A DNA stretch of 64,000 nt, taken from Erodium maritimum. Lineage: Eukaryota; Streptophyta; Magnoliopsida; Geraniales; Geraniaceae. The DNA lies in the NCBI GenBank assembly GCA_963921825.1, contig OY997589.1, positions 71,594,523 through 71,658,522 of the forward strand, in the 5' to 3' direction. The notes under the pieces were generated by a model. The model did not search any database, was not told the origin of the DNA, and saw only the letters and a program-made list of their open reading frames with translations. Shown here piece after piece: positions 33,740 through 46,366 of the stretch. Position 1 is the stretch's first letter; each line of letters opens with the position of its first letter. A program made the position numbers and the translations under genes.

Positions 33740-36453
33740 AAGGGTCTTGGGTTTAAGTCAAAGTACCTATGTGAACAAAGTATTGAGTAGGTTCTCAATA
33801 CTCGATTCCAAGAAAGGATTTTACATGTTCGTCATGGTATCAAACTCAGTAAGATTCAGTGTCCTACAACACCTAATGAGCTGAAAAGGATGATACGATT
33901 CCTATGTGCCTGAGGGGTAGGATCGATTATATATGCCATGATATGTACGAGACCGAACGTCTCGTATGCCTTGAGATGTACCAGTAGACATCAGTCTAAC
34001 TCAAGGGGAAAGATGATGTTGAACTATTCGTCAAAGGATATGTAGACGCTAGTTTTCCAAACGGATCCAAATGACTTTAGAAGTCAGTCAGGGCATGTGT
34101 TTATGCTGAATGACGGTGCTTTCAGTTGGAAGAATGTGAATCATGATACCGTCGCTATTTCTACGAATGAGGTCGAGTACATAGGTGTTGCAGGGGCAGC
34201 TAAAAGGCTATGTGGATTTAGAAATTCACGACAGGGTTGGGCGTAATTAAAAACCCATCCAAGCCCGGTGAATCTATTTTTCGACAAAACATTGGCCATT
34301 GCGCAAGCTAAAGAGCCTAGATCGCATAACAAATCCAAACATGTACTATGACATTATCACCTCATCAGAGAAATTCTGAACCGAAGTGATGTGAAGATCA
34401 CATATATTGCAATGAATGATAACATAGCCGACCCTTTGACCAAGGCACTGTCGTTGCCTAAACATGAGAGACGTGTAAGGTCAATAGGAATAGATTGGAA
34501 CTAGGGCTAGTGGGAGATTGTTAGTCATAATACCCGTAGTTCAATCGTAAACATCCAAATGTATATATCATCGTTGACAATTAAAATTTAAAGCGACTTT
34601 ATATTACTTATGTGTTGGAGTAATATATCGACGTGTGTTCTGATCTATGTCCACAAAAGAAATAAAACCATGGATTGTGATCGATCACACTCAATGGTTC
34701 CCTAGTCAACAAGCTTCACAATAAGCGACTAGTATGAAAGATGACTCTTTATGGGTTAGTTCTATTAGTCATTGGAATGCGTTCTGGAGTCTGATCATAG
34801 GTATCATGTGGGACATCATATTTGACGACCCGCCCTGAATATATGTCATAGATCAAGTCATGAGCATATTCAATGTTGTGGCTTGTCGTGTATCCTTAGA
34901 CCAATTTCTTTTTGATTACTATGCAGTATACAAATGAGTTTGACCTAAGCTAATGTTGCACCGTGATTGGGCTTCCGTAACGGCCAGGATTGGCTTAAGG
35001 AAGGACTGCATGAGTGACACGAAAGACGGCTAAGGGATTTATCCATCATACTATGGTAGGAGAAATATATCGGTTTTCGGCTGCTTGTTCGAGAGTGACT
35101 GAAAGAATAACATGGCCATGCACATGATACTATGTATCATATATTCAGTCATCTCACATATCAAGGAACAATGATTGAGAATAATAAGGATGACGGCTCT
35201 ATGCCTTATCTCAATCAGGATAACGGAGATAAAAGGATAATGATAGGGACGACGGAAAGGTTAGAATCGATTGGGTAGATTCGTTATGCAGTGTCAGGAA
35301 ATACTAAGTCTCGTTAGTTTCCACCTATGAAGGATCAAGTAAAATTGGATTTTACGTTGATCAATTTCCATGCATAAACCTAAGGGTCACACTGGAGGAT
35401 GAAACTCATTAACACACTAATAGAAAAAATGGCCAAGCGGGAAGTTGACATGGGACATGACCAAAACTAGGTTTTGGGTCATAAGTCGTGAGTGATTAGA
35501 ATATTAGAGACCGACACAAGGATTGTAGTGTTGGGATCGATCTCATTGTATAATGTTCGACATATTCAAAGTGGAAGGCTTTGGGGACGATGAGTGCGTC
35601 TCAAGACCTATTGGGAGTGGCCATGGGACAACACCCAAGAGGCCCAATGGGCGGCCCATGTCACCAAAGGCCCAAGAAGCCAATTGGTCAAGGGTTGACT
35701 AAAAGCTTCTAACTATATTAGTTAACTTAGTTTGTTAGTAACTATGTGGGACCTTGTTTCCACTAACTAACTAATTAACTAATTAATTAATAGTCCATTG
35801 TCCTAATCAACTAAGACACATGACTAGTGATGAGAGATCGATTAGGTGATGGTCACCACTTATCTCTACATGCAAGACACTTAGTCACTTAAACACATGC
35901 ATAAAAGTCTTGAAAGAGAGAATTTTTTTAGCATAATTTCTTCTTTTTTTCTCCCTCTTGGCCGAACACCCCAAGCTTCATAGTTTTTGTGTTCTTGAGC
36001 TCTCCACCTCAACAAATACGTGGCTTTGATTCCTTGGATGATACGTAGGCTTCGTAGAGACTCAAGTCAAATCATTCTTTACTTGATGTTCTTGGTTTGG
36101 GAGAAACAAGAAGAAGGTGCAAAATTTTCTACATAGTTTTTGTTTGACCAGCCACCTTCAAGAGCCCGACCAGAGATTTATACAAGGTCCGATGAAGTTG
36201 ATTCTTGGAGTGAACGTTTTCCATTTATGGGTATTCAAAGTGAACGGTCGAATTTGGGTTTTGACGGTACATTTATCAGACACACGAGTTGTAAGTTGAG
36301 CCACTTCATCAATTGGTAAGAAAATCTTGTGCTGAATTTTCATCTTGTGAATCCATTCTTTGGTAGTTTTTTCGTGACTTTAATGGTTTCTTGGTTTTGA
36401 TTGTTATTCCGTTGCGAGTTGGTTCATCTCCTACCCTACCTTGAGACCCAACA
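33740..36453 (+). mobile_element. Ty1/copia fossil, 3' part only (copia 2)
   Basis: It begins in the end of the reverse transcriptase (wording like KLSKIQCPTTPNELKRM), continues with RNase H (about 33940-34500, TNEVEYIGVAGAAKR and AIAQAKEPRSHNKSKHV) and the purine tract AGTGGGAGAT, and ends with one LTR at 34519-36453. The front of the element is missing and the coding part has many breaks. Its right end abuts the integrase of another copia element, so it appears to have inserted there. Confidence 0.8.
34519..36453 (+). repeat. 3' LTR of copia 2
   Basis: 1935 bases, from TGTTAGTCATAATACCC to GAGACCCAACA. Long for a copia LTR. The sequence around 36000-36300 looks like a transcribed leader. 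The 5' LTR is not in the window, so the age cannot be estimated. Confidence 0.75.
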
Positions 36454-38947
36454 GGATGATCGAAATTTGGAGATCTGATAATGGCGGTAAGTACACTGAG
36501 GATCCACTTAAGGAGTTATGTGTAGAGCATGACATTAAGAGACACTTCACAATGAGAAAGACAACACAGTGGAACGGGGTAGCAAAGCGAATGAATGGTA
36601 CCATGTTAGAGAGAGCACGTTGCATGTTGTCCAATGTAGGTTTGGGCAGAATATGGTGGGTTGAAGTAGTAAATACATCGTGCTACTTGATTAACCGCTC
36701 TCCTTTATCGGTTATTGAATCCAAGGTTCCTATGGAGGTATGGTCTGGTATTCCTTCTATTTATTCTTACTTAAAAACATTTGGTTGTCCGACTTACTAT
36801 CAAGTTAAAGAGGATAAGATAGAGTACATGCCAACAAGGCTATTTTTCTCGATTATCCTGAGAATGTTAAAGGGTACAAGTTATGGTGCCTGAAAACTCA
36901 AAATTTTGTTACTAGCCGAGATGTTACATTCCATAAGGAGGATTTGCTGCAAGCAAAGTATGAGAGATGCAAGAATGGATCTCAAATTTGGAGAGGTGAT
37001 ATCCATGATGAAGATAAAGAAGATTATCATCAGGTGGAGCTTGGAGCTCGTAGTTCTAGTTCTCAAGCAGGTAGTTCTTCGGACGTGGTACCTGATGAGG
37101 CAGTTATAGCTGATGATGTTCCTATTGATAGGAATGAGACCCTTACTCAACAACAGTTTCAACAGATTGAGACACCGTCTTTGGTAGCGGGTAGAGAACC
37201 TAGGGTCATACGTGTACCTCAAAGATTCGGCTACGAGGACGGGGTAGCTTATGTTTTCCCAGATACTGGTTATAATGATCCTAACGCACATAAGAAGGCC
37301 TTACGTGATGATCACAAAAGGGAGTGGAAGGATGGCATGGATGAGGAGATGCCATCTTTTTTTTTATAAAAATCAGACTTGGGAACTTATTACACTTCCT
37401 AAGGGAAAGAGATCGATTGGGTGCAAGTGGATCTTTAAAGTGAAAGACGGGATTCCAAATTGCAAGGATAATTGTACGGGTATAAGGTATAAGGCAAGAT
37501 TGATGACTAAGGGATATGCACAATAAGAAGGTAGGGACTATAATGAGATTTTCTCTTTGGTGGTAAAGCATACTTCTATTCGAGTCCTATTAGCACTAGC
37601 CACGCAATTTGATTACGAGCTCGAACAACTTGATGAGAAAACTGTATTCTTGCATGGAGATTTGGAGGAGGACATATATGTCGTAGATGGTTATGGTGTT
37701 GTTGGTGAGGAAGGGAAGGTATGCAAACTGAAAAAGTCATTGTATGGGTTGAAACAAGCCTCGAGGAAGTGGTACAAGAGGTTTGATACTTTTATAATTG
37801 AGCAAGGTATGCAAGGAGCGAGTATGATCCTTGTGTATTTATTAAGAAGCTCAAGGATAGATCTTTTGTATTCCTCTTACTCTATATTGATGATATGCTC
37901 ATTGCTGCAAAGAGCTTGGTAGAAATTGATAAGCTGAAGTCATAACTTAACAAAGAGTCTGAGATGAAGGATCTTGGTTGTGAAGAAGATTCTTGGGATG
38001 AAGATTATTCAGGATATGAAGCGGCACATGTAGACATTGTCACAACGGAAGTACTTGAAGAAGGTTATGAGTCGTTTTGATATGGATTCGGCAAAACCGA
38101 TTAGTACTCCTTTAGCTGCACACTTTAAACTCCCGAGTATGTTATCTCTTATCACTAAGGATGAGAGTGAATATATGACGAAGGGTCCCTATGCGAGTGA
38201 TTTTGGTATTCTTATGTATGTCATGGATTGCATGCTTCTTGATATTGCTTATCTCGTTAGTGTTGTTAGTCGGTCCATGGCGAACCCGGGGAAACAACAT
38301 TTATAGGCAGTGAAGTGGATCTTGAGGTATTTTCCGGGTACACTGGATATTGGTTTGGTTTATGAGAGATCGTCAGTTTCAACTGTATTATGGTATGTTA
38401 ACTCAGATTATGCTAAAGATACGGACAAGCGTCAATCGACTACATGTTATTGTTTTACATTGGATGAGGGTCCTATATCTTGGAGGTCCATGTTACACTC
38501 AGTGGTTTCTTTGTCTATGATAGAAGCAGATTACATGGGAGTGATAGAGGAAGTGAAAGAGGTTATATGGCTTCGAGGATTGGTTCGAGACTTGGGTCTT
38601 GCTTAGAGGGATGTCAGTATTCTTTGTGATAGTCAGAGTGCCATCCATTTGGAAAAGAATCAGGTATTTCACTCTAAAACCAAACACATAGATGTGATGT
38701 TTCATTTTATAAGATATATCATTGAGGATAAACTGGTATTGTTGGAAAAAGTTGATACTAAGGAAAACGCATTTGATATGTTGAGAAAGATGGCTCTAGT
38801 GATCAAGTTAAAGCATTGTCTCAACTTGATCAAGATTTCTCGATGTTGATTCCCTATGTGGGCGGGACCCTTCGAGGCGAGTCGTTATGACCCAATGGAG
38901 GATGACGAGTAGGTACAGCTTTATGGGTTTATTTCCAAGGTGGAGAT
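36454..38947 (+). pseudogene. Broken Ty1/copia pol (copia 3): integrase, reverse transcriptase, RNase H
   Basis: It starts in the integrase core (IEIWRSDNGGKYTEDPLKEL, then TTQWNGVAKRMNGTMLERAR, about 36460-36880). The linker and reverse transcriptase follow (about 37000-37950: WELITLPKGKRSIGCKWIFK, LYGLKQASRKWYKRFDTFI). RNase H runs at 38310-38850 (SDYAKDTDKRQSTTCYCFTL, then SILCDSQSAIHLEKNQVFHS). The gene order is copia. Everything upstream of the integrase is absent and the rest has several breaks. The purine tract AAGGTGGAGAT at about 38937 leads into an LTR. Confidence 0.85.
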
Positions 38948-39610
38948 TGTAGTTCTTCTTTTGTTCTAAAGCCCATTTTTTCAAAGCCCATAAAATGAGC
39001 CCAAACTAATCCCATTGCCTTATATCTTGTGTTGGATAAAAAAAGGAACAATAGGTTCCTTTTGGTAGTGACGGTTGAATAGTGAAAGAAGAGCATCTTC
39101 CTCCCTTTATGAGTTACCATGGATAAAGGAAAAGCTTGATCATCTTTGTAAGATACAGTTGCAGTTAAAATTGGGCATCAAACACAAGAGAACAAGATCA
39201 AGTTAGGTACTTGATTAGTTAATGCTACTGGTGGTGGTATGGAAAAGTCAAAGGAGAAAGCCGATTAAATTAAAAGGTACCAGAGGTACTTTCTTTTAGC
39301 TTGGGGGTTATTTCTTGGGTTGAAAATCAAAAGTCTTGGAACATGCCTTAAAGCCATGGTAGATTTGGAAAGAGATGTTTTGCTTGTAACTGTTTTCATT
39401 TGCAACGACTTAAGATATATGCCATTATATGGGTTGCAATTTGTATTGAAAAATAGAGAGTTGTATTTGTAATTCTCGGATAATTTTTTAGAAAATACAA
39501 GGAGCTCGTCATTGTCCTGTGAATGTAGGCACATTGTCGAACCACGTAAAAATTGAGTTCTCTATTTATTTCTACTCTTTATTATTTGTTCGGTTCCGCT
39601 TATTAGAAAT
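38948..39610 (+). repeat. Probable 3' LTR of copia 3, right end uncertain
   Basis: It begins TGTAGTTCTTCTTTTG directly after the purine tract. Wording near 39500-39600 (AATGTAGGCACATTGTCGAACC, then TTCGGTTCCGCTTATTAG) is typical for the last part of a plant copia LTR. The end point is a guess, as no clear CA end or target duplication was found. Confidence 0.55.
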
Positions 39611-39773
39611 TTGTAATTTTATCGATTGGGTCCTAGGATTGGGGGTTGGAAAATCAGGATATTGGTGTTCGTTAAAAATTGAATCGTGTCGGTTCATTTC
39701 TCCAAATCCGTCGATTTTCTGGGATAAATCTTTTATTCGGTTTCAGGTACTAGATATACTACATGTTAAACAT

Positions 39774-41339
39774 ACGAAAATAAAAACTCTCTCTAAAAAA
39801 AACGCTCTGACCTTTCTCTAAAGCATCTTCTTCGCTCAAACCCTAGCTCTTCCTTCGCCGGCGGCGATTTATGTGGCTTCGGCCAGGGAAATCGCCGCAG
39901 GCAACCAGTTCTTTTACCCCTTTTCCCCCTCCTCGTTTTCTTTTCCTCTTCGCTTTCCTCTGTTCTCAATCGTCGCCTTCGGAGTCGGAGGGGGTCTCCT
40001 TCGGGATCCTCTTCAGATACTCGAGGATTTGGCTCCGCCCCTTCCCCTTTCTTCAGATCTACTCCCTCTCTCTCTTTCTGGTGGTTCTTGTCGTCCTACC
40101 TCTTACCACGCCTCATATCTGATTTTCTAGGGTTCAGATGTTAACCCCTTCTCTCTCTGTTTGCTCCGGTGAAGGAGTGTCCGACGATGTTCGTGTAGAT
40201 GTCTGGTTAGACATCGAGGGAGAAGACTTGGGTTAGATCTGGATCTTTGGTGACGGATCTGGTGGTGGGTGGAGGGATCTTGGCGCCGACGGTTCTTTAG
40301 CTCCTCCTTCTTCTTTTTCGTCCACTATGCCTCCTCTTTTGCGCTTCTCGCTCTCTTCCCCGAGGGGGCTTCGCTGGATTTGCAGTGGGAGCCTCTTCTT
40401 CAACTTCCGTCGAAGATTGGCCCTCATCCTTGAAGCTGCTCGTCGGTTCTATGGGGTCTCGAGATCGTATCTTCCTGGCCGGCGTCCCACTTTACTACCG
40501 GATGTGGGTCGTTGCTTCACAACAACTCCTCAGGTTTTTGATCGGCGCGGTTGGATTGGGACTTGCTTTTTGGGTTGCGGAGGAGGTAATCTGATCCACC
40601 CTTTTCCCTTTATTTCTCCCCTTTCTTCATCTTTGTACAGAGTGTGGGTGACTGTTTTACCTCGGTGCTGGCCAGCAGTCTTAACCCGATTTGGGAGTTT
40701 TAGGGAATGGGGGTGGGTTTGATTTTAGAGGGAAAAGGTTGTTTGCTCGGTATCCTACGATACTGGTTCTCACCTGTTTAGGGTCCCCTCACAGTGTTGG
40801 CTGGAGGGGATATATGAGGACCGAGCATCAGACATTTTCCCTCTTTGGTGCGCTTATTGGGTGATGGAGCTCTCTTCCCTTCGCTTTCCTTTTTTGTTTT
40901 GTTGTTTCTAGGTCTGTTTGGTTTTCTTAATGGTTGTAATTCTGCTTGGTAAGAGTACCGTTTTTTGCCCCGGTTGTGGGGTTTAGTTTCATTGTGTTAT
41001 TGGTTGTTCTGTATTGTTCATTCTGGTTTTTAGAACCTGGTTGTTAGTTAGTTGCCCCTTGTTGGGCTTTGTTTAGTTTGCTTCATGGTAGATATTTGGG
41101 TATGAAGACCTATTAGTTCCTGGAATGGGGTTGTTTTGTACTGGTTAGTACTGGTTTGGGGGTGCCGGTGAGGCACTCACTCTCTAGGTTGTAATGAGGG
41201 TTATCAGTTTGGGGTTTAGTTTGAGGCTCCCTGGTTGGAGTGCTCTTTGTCTGTACTGGTTTGAATGAGGGCAGAGCCCTTGTCTCTGTCTTTTTTTCAA
41301 AGACTTGGATCTCTATAAAATAATTTGCTGATAAAAAAA
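39774..41339 (+). mobile_element. LINE-like retroposon, 1566 bases, poly(A)-tailed
   Basis: A perfect 13-base duplication, ACATGTTAAACAT, flanks it at 39761-39773 and 41340-41352, and the right end is an A tract after GATCTCTATAAAATAA. The start is C/T-rich with CTCTCTCTAAA and AAACCCTAGC, like plant LINE leaders, and the G/T-rich last 500 bases resemble a LINE 3' UTR. No ORF1, endonuclease or reverse transcriptase is recognisable, so it is either an internally deleted LINE or a non-autonomous retroposon copied by LINE machinery. Frames at 39871-40122 and 40327-40722 are short and Pro/Leu/Ser-rich. Confidence 0.75.
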
Positions 41340-41863
41340 ACATGTTAAACATGTCTACATTCCTATCACGAATTTTTTATCCCCGAAAATATGAGTATAA
41401 GAAAATTTTCCTTTAATATGTTAAATTCATAATAAAGAATATGTATTTTATTGAACGTTGTGCTACTTTAAGTTTTTAACCTAATGTGTCAAAATGTCTC
41501 TCAGTGATATTTTTGATCATTAGAGCACCTCCTACACGTTGTGTCAGTGGGTCGTTGGAGGCGCTGACACGGCGCCGACACGACTCGTTGACACGGCTCG
41601 TCGTGTCACACGGTCGTGTCAGGGGGGCGTGTCAGTCGGTCGTTGCTGATTCCTGCAATGACGCAACACGTCGTACCAGGCGCCAACGGCTAGTCGGTTG
41701 GCCACTGCGTAGGTGACACGTGGCGGCGACGACTCCTAAAAAACCATATATTTTTCTATATATTCAGATCCACCCAAGCCAAAATTCACCCCCTCATCAT
41801 TTGTTTCAAAATCCCTTTCCTCCATTCCTCTCCAAATTCTCTCATTTTTTTCCTCCATTCGCA

Positions 41864-42994
41864 ATGGACGAGAATCAGGCCCTCCAATTCGTATCCGAGT
41901 CATTAAACGACGAAGACGCCGATTCTCAACACACCGAAGACGACGTCATGGTCACTTTTACGTCATGGACCAACCTCCAACACTCGGGCCACTCATCGTC
42001 GCTTCCTCCATACACCCCGACCACCCAATCCTAATGGCAAGAGTCGCAAGTGCCGAATGTGCAACCTTCTCAACCTTCCCAATTCATTCCGGCCACTCAA
42101 CCTTCTCAATCCGGTCCGACGCAATCAAGGAGGAAGGGGAAGAAGGTTGCATCTACATCGGGCACGAGAGAAGCTCCGCGGCCGAAGTGGTCCATCGGGG
42201 AGCAGACAAGATTGGCCCGTGTGTGGCTCAACAATTCGCTGGACCCCATAAATAAGAAGAACCAGAAGAATGACATGTACTGGAAAAAAGTACATGCCGA
42301 GTTCGACGCGATGAGAAGGACAGATGACTCACTTCGGGCGTGGATGGCTTGCAAGAACTATTGGCATCAGTGCAAAACAAGAATCAGCAAGTTCGAGGAG
42401 AAGTACACCAACTTTGAGAGCGCGCTCACAAGCGGGAGGAACGAGGCTGACGTCATGCCATGCGCTGAATAGGCGTACAGGGAGGAGGAAGGGCACGAGT
42501 TCAACCTCAAGCATATGTGGCAGATCCTGAGGGGGCAACCGAAGTTTTCGACCAAGAAGGTTCCATAATGTGACATCCCCGACATCGATCTCCACCTCGG
42601 CGCCGAAAGTTAAGCAAGCAAGCGGACAAGGATGGACGAGTCTCGCACCTACACTTCGGGAGACGGGTGCGACCACGAGTTGAACTCGCTTGCAACCAAG
42701 GAGCGTCCGATCGGCCAAAAGAGATCCAAGGCCAAGGCTCGAGGCAAAGGCAAACAAATGGACCCCCCAACCCAGTCGGCGGTAGTGGTACCTCCCGAGC
42801 AAATGCATTTCCTCCACGACATTGCCGATAAGAAACAGAATCTCGCCGATACCAAATTCAAGATGCAGGCGCAGGTCATGGACATGTTGGCCGAAGTTGT
42901 TCGCCAAGACACCACCAACATGTTCGCAGAGGAAAAGCAAGCTCGTTCCGCTCTCATTCAAAGCCTTGGGAGGCGTTTGGAGTCGTTGGGTTAG
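41864..42994 (+). pseudogene. Transposon ORF1 (Myb/SANT-like), copy B, four in-frame stops
   Basis: A single reading frame of 377 codons from MDENQALQFVSESLNDEDAD to the stop at 42992-42994 with no frameshift, interrupted by stops at 42032, 42470, 42566 and 42612 (start of each codon, approximate). The SANT-like part (RPKWSIGEQTRLARVWLNNS, YWKKVHAEF, ACKNYWHQCKTRISKFEEKY) and the C-terminal VVPPEQMHFLHDIADKKQN match copy A. The C-terminus beyond copy A's stop is visible here: EVVRQDTTNMFAEEKQARSA. Copy A and copy B share most residues, so both descend from one functional gene. The minus frame at 42329-43006 is antisense. Confidence 0.75.
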
Positions 42995-43147
42995 GCAAGA
43001 CTTCAATTTAGCTTTAGTTTTTAATCTATGTAATAAAAATATTAATCTAGTTGTTTTTATGTAGTTTGAGTTTTATTCTAATTAATAAAAAAAATTAAAA
43101 AAATATATATTTTTATCGGAGTCTCGAAGCCTCGGTGGTCGTGCACG

Positions 43148-43169
43148 GTTACTATTTCGAAATAGTAAC
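43148..43169. promoter_or_regulatory. Perfect 22-base palindrome between ORF1 and ORF2, copy B
   Basis: The half site is GTTACTATTTC and the other half is its exact reverse complement. It lies between the end of ORF1 and the ORF2 TATA box (TATAAATA at 43214-43221). Copy A has the same site with minor changes (30522-30543), although sequence on either side has drifted. Confidence 0.65.
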
Positions 43170-43315
43170 CCTAGGGGTCGTAGCAGCCACGCCTCCCCCT
43201 TCCCCTCCCATCCTATAAATACTCCTCAACCCTCCTTCAATTTCTCACACCTCTCTCAAACTCTCTCAATTCGATATGGCGGGATCATCTTCTTCTTGGG
43301 CAACCGAGCCTCTAT

Positions 43316-43916
43316 TGTCACGCCCCAAATTCAGTAGAACCGAACCCGGAACGCTAACGTTTAAGACAATAAAACATTTTCAAACCTTTAAAATAAATCA
43401 CTTTAAAACCACCATTTAGTTCATCAAAATAATAATTTACAACTCAAAAGTACGTCCCAACAAGCGGACAAAATACAAGTGTACGTCGCCAGACTCAAAA
43501 AGGAAACCCAGACTCCCGCTCCTAGCTCTTCAAGCTTCGAGAGCTCACCTAGTCCATCCCGCGACCAGTACCTGTAGGAAAAGCAGCTAGGGGTGAGCGT
43601 TCGCTCACCACCACGGATAACAGACTGACTACGTCATACTTAGCAGACAATGCCGGTAACACCAACAACAACCCAATACCAGGGACTACTATCCCCAAAC
43701 TCAAGTAACCCGACTGACACACAAACTGTTACCTTCCTCAACCGATTCAACACTCGGACACGTAATGTAGACCTGATACAACGGTTACGGCCTCAACCCA
43801 AAGACTCAAAAGATAACCACACAACACCCAAGATCACAAAGGATCGCATACCAACCAAGACCACAAAGGATCGCACACCAACCAAGATCACAAAGGATCG
43901 AACTCTAGCTGCTCAG
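43316..43916 (-). repeat. Partial 3' LTR of element C
   Basis: Collinear with 47465-48065 apart from some rearranged short stretches. It contains copies of GATCACAAAGGATCG. It abuts the reverse transcriptase part of pol. Confidence 0.85.
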
Positions 43917-44808
43917 TACGGATCGACCAGTACGGCCGGAATATACTATTCATCAGATCCATGAACGCTGCAGGTGCATTCGTCAGTCCAAACGGCATCA
44001 CCAAGAACTCGTAATGCCCATAGCGTGTCCGGAATGCAGTCTTTGCGACGTCCCCCTCTCGGACTCGCAACTGGTAATATCCGGATCGTAGATCGATCTT
44101 CGAAAAATAGGTCGACCCTCTCAACTGGTCGAACAAGTCGTCAATCCTCGGCATCGGGTATCGGTTCTTCACCGTAACCCGGTTCAGCTTCCGGTAATCT
44201 ATACACATCCGAAGCTCTCCACTCTTCTTCTTCACGAAGAGTGTTGGTGCTCCCCACGGCGATACGCTCGGACGGATAAATCCCTTCTCATGAAGCTCCT
44301 CGAGCTGACGCTTCAGCTCAGTCAACTCTGCCGGCGCAAACCTGTAAGGCGCCATCGATATCGCTGCCGTTCCCGGCACCAGGTCAATCCCGAACTCCAC
44401 CTCACGTTCCGGTGGCAACCCGCTCAACTCCTCAGGAAAGACCTCGGGGAACTCGCATACCACTCGTGGTAACTCTCGGCTCTGCACAACCGATACTTCC
44501 TCCACTACGGACAACGCCGACAGGAGAACCCCACTCTTACTACCCAGCACACACGACACCTTCGTGTTGCCTGCTGACACTGTCACTTGTCGCCTGTAGC
44601 AGTCGATATTGGCTTGGTACTTCGCCAACCAATCCATTCCCAAGATCACGTCAAAGGTCGTCATTCCCAGCACGAGAAGGTCACCAGGGCAAGGATAGTC
44701 TGCGACTCTAAATTCGCAGGCACGACAGACCCTAGTCAACAATACATCACCCCCAACTAGGGTGTCCAGGCACAGGGGTGGACTCAACGGCTCTAAACTC
44801 AACCCCAA
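43917..44808 (-). pseudogene. Gypsy protease and reverse transcriptase region of element C
   Basis: A long minus-strand frame. The protease end is [20 protein letters not shown]. The reverse transcriptase begins [20 protein letters not shown] and includes [55 protein letters not shown] and [20 protein letters not shown], all classic for plant Ty3/gypsy. Only the first half of the domain is present and the rest of pol is missing, so the element is a fossil. Confidence 0.92.
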
Positions 44809-45190
44809 CCTCTCAGCAAACTCAACGAAATAAACGAGTGCGACTCCCCGGTATCAAATAAGAACAACGCCCATAAATGATACAATAAACACGTACCCTG
44901 AATGGTCTCGCGGTAAGTAGTGGATCCTGGGGCCCGGGAGTCGGTAACTGCGTACACTCTCCCCTGCACGCCTTCTGCCTCTGACCCGGCGCACTGACTG
45001 CTGAATACCCAGATCTCTGCTTCTGTCTCGGAACTGGCGCGCTCGTAGACGGCTGCAAGAACCTCGACGGCTGACTCTGATACTGGCGAGTCCGGGGTGA
45101 TTGCACGGTGTGCGACAACTGCGATCGCTGCCCCGACGTCCCCCCGCCCTGCTCAGGGCACGCCCTAGCTATGTGTCAAAACCGGCCCCA

Positions 45191-46366
45191 CTAGTGGCAT
45201 CTGGCACCGCCGCCCTTCGGTCCCCTACTCAGGTATGTCTGTCTGACCACTGTTGATGCCGCGGGCCCTCCTCCCATCGAACACTCTCGCTGGAAGTGGC
45301 CTGACTGCCCGCAGGTAAAGCATACTTGCCTCCTCTCTGCAGTGACTGGCCCCACTGACGCCATCGACCCCACCTGTCTCGCTCCGCCCTGCTGAGCCTG
45401 CGGCCGAAAGTACCCCATAGTCCTCTGTCTCCTCGAGTCTCGGGACTCGGACGGCCCCGCAACACAGTTCGGCCGCTGTCGAACCTCACGGGTCCTGGCT
45501 GCATCTCGGAGACCCTGCTCCACTGTCGCTGCAGTGTTCACGAGCTCTGAGTACTCCCGCAACCTCAAGGCGAGAACTCGATCCCGAATCACCGGCCTCA
45601 GCCCCCCCTCGAACCGCAGGCAACGGTTCTGCTCTATCGCCACCATTTCTGGCGCGAATCAGGTCAGGGCCGTGAATCTGGCCTCATATTCTGGCACTAA
45701 CATCCCATCCGGCTGCAGTTCCAGGAACTGCCGATGTCGGTCCACCCGAGCCGACTCGGGGAAATACTACGCCAGAAAGACCATCTGGAAGATACCGTAG
45801 TCGTGCCCGACTCTGTCCCGCACACGCCCCCACCAGTGGTAGGCGCTGTCCCTCAGCTGATGAGCTGCAAAGGACACTCTTCTGCGACCATCCTCGATGC
45901 CTGAGGTGTCCAGGTCCCGCGTGACCTTCTCCAGCCATCTCTCGGCTAGGTCGGGGTTCGGCTCCCCGACAAATGTGGGTATGCCCAGCTTTAGAAAGTC
46001 CAGCAGTGTCCAGGCCGTATGGTCCTTGGCCTGGACGGGTCTCGCTGGAACAACTGCTGCCTCCGGAGCTGGCGATGCCGACTCTCTACTGGCGATGATC
46101 GCCACCAAACTCTGCACCGTCCTGGTCAGCTCGTCCAGGGCGGTCGTAGTGGGAGGGTCTGCGACCGGCGGGACGCTGGGCGTGCCCGTAGATGGTCCCA
46201 CGTCGCTCCTCATGTCCTCTCCGACAAGAGTACCCTGGGCCTCCGCGTACTCAGCGGGCTCAACGGTGGGCTCCCGTCCTGGTGTCCATGTTGACCGTCC
46301 CCGCCTGCCTCGTGCGGGCGCCCGTCCCCGCGTCACGGCTGATCATCCTCGTCTGCCACGAGCCAT
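45191..46366 (-). pseudogene. Gypsy gag region of element C
   Basis: The minus-strand frames 45767-46336 and 45191-45646 carry the two halves of gag. The first starts MTRGRAPARGRRGR, an Arg/Gly-rich head, and continues with DFLKLGIPTFVGEPNPDLAE and HQLRDSAYHWWGRVR, the retrotransposon gag domain. The second has the zinc knuckle CFTCGQSGHFQREC. The region is broken. Plus-strand frames here (45897-46514 and others) are antisense shadows. Confidence 0.88.
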
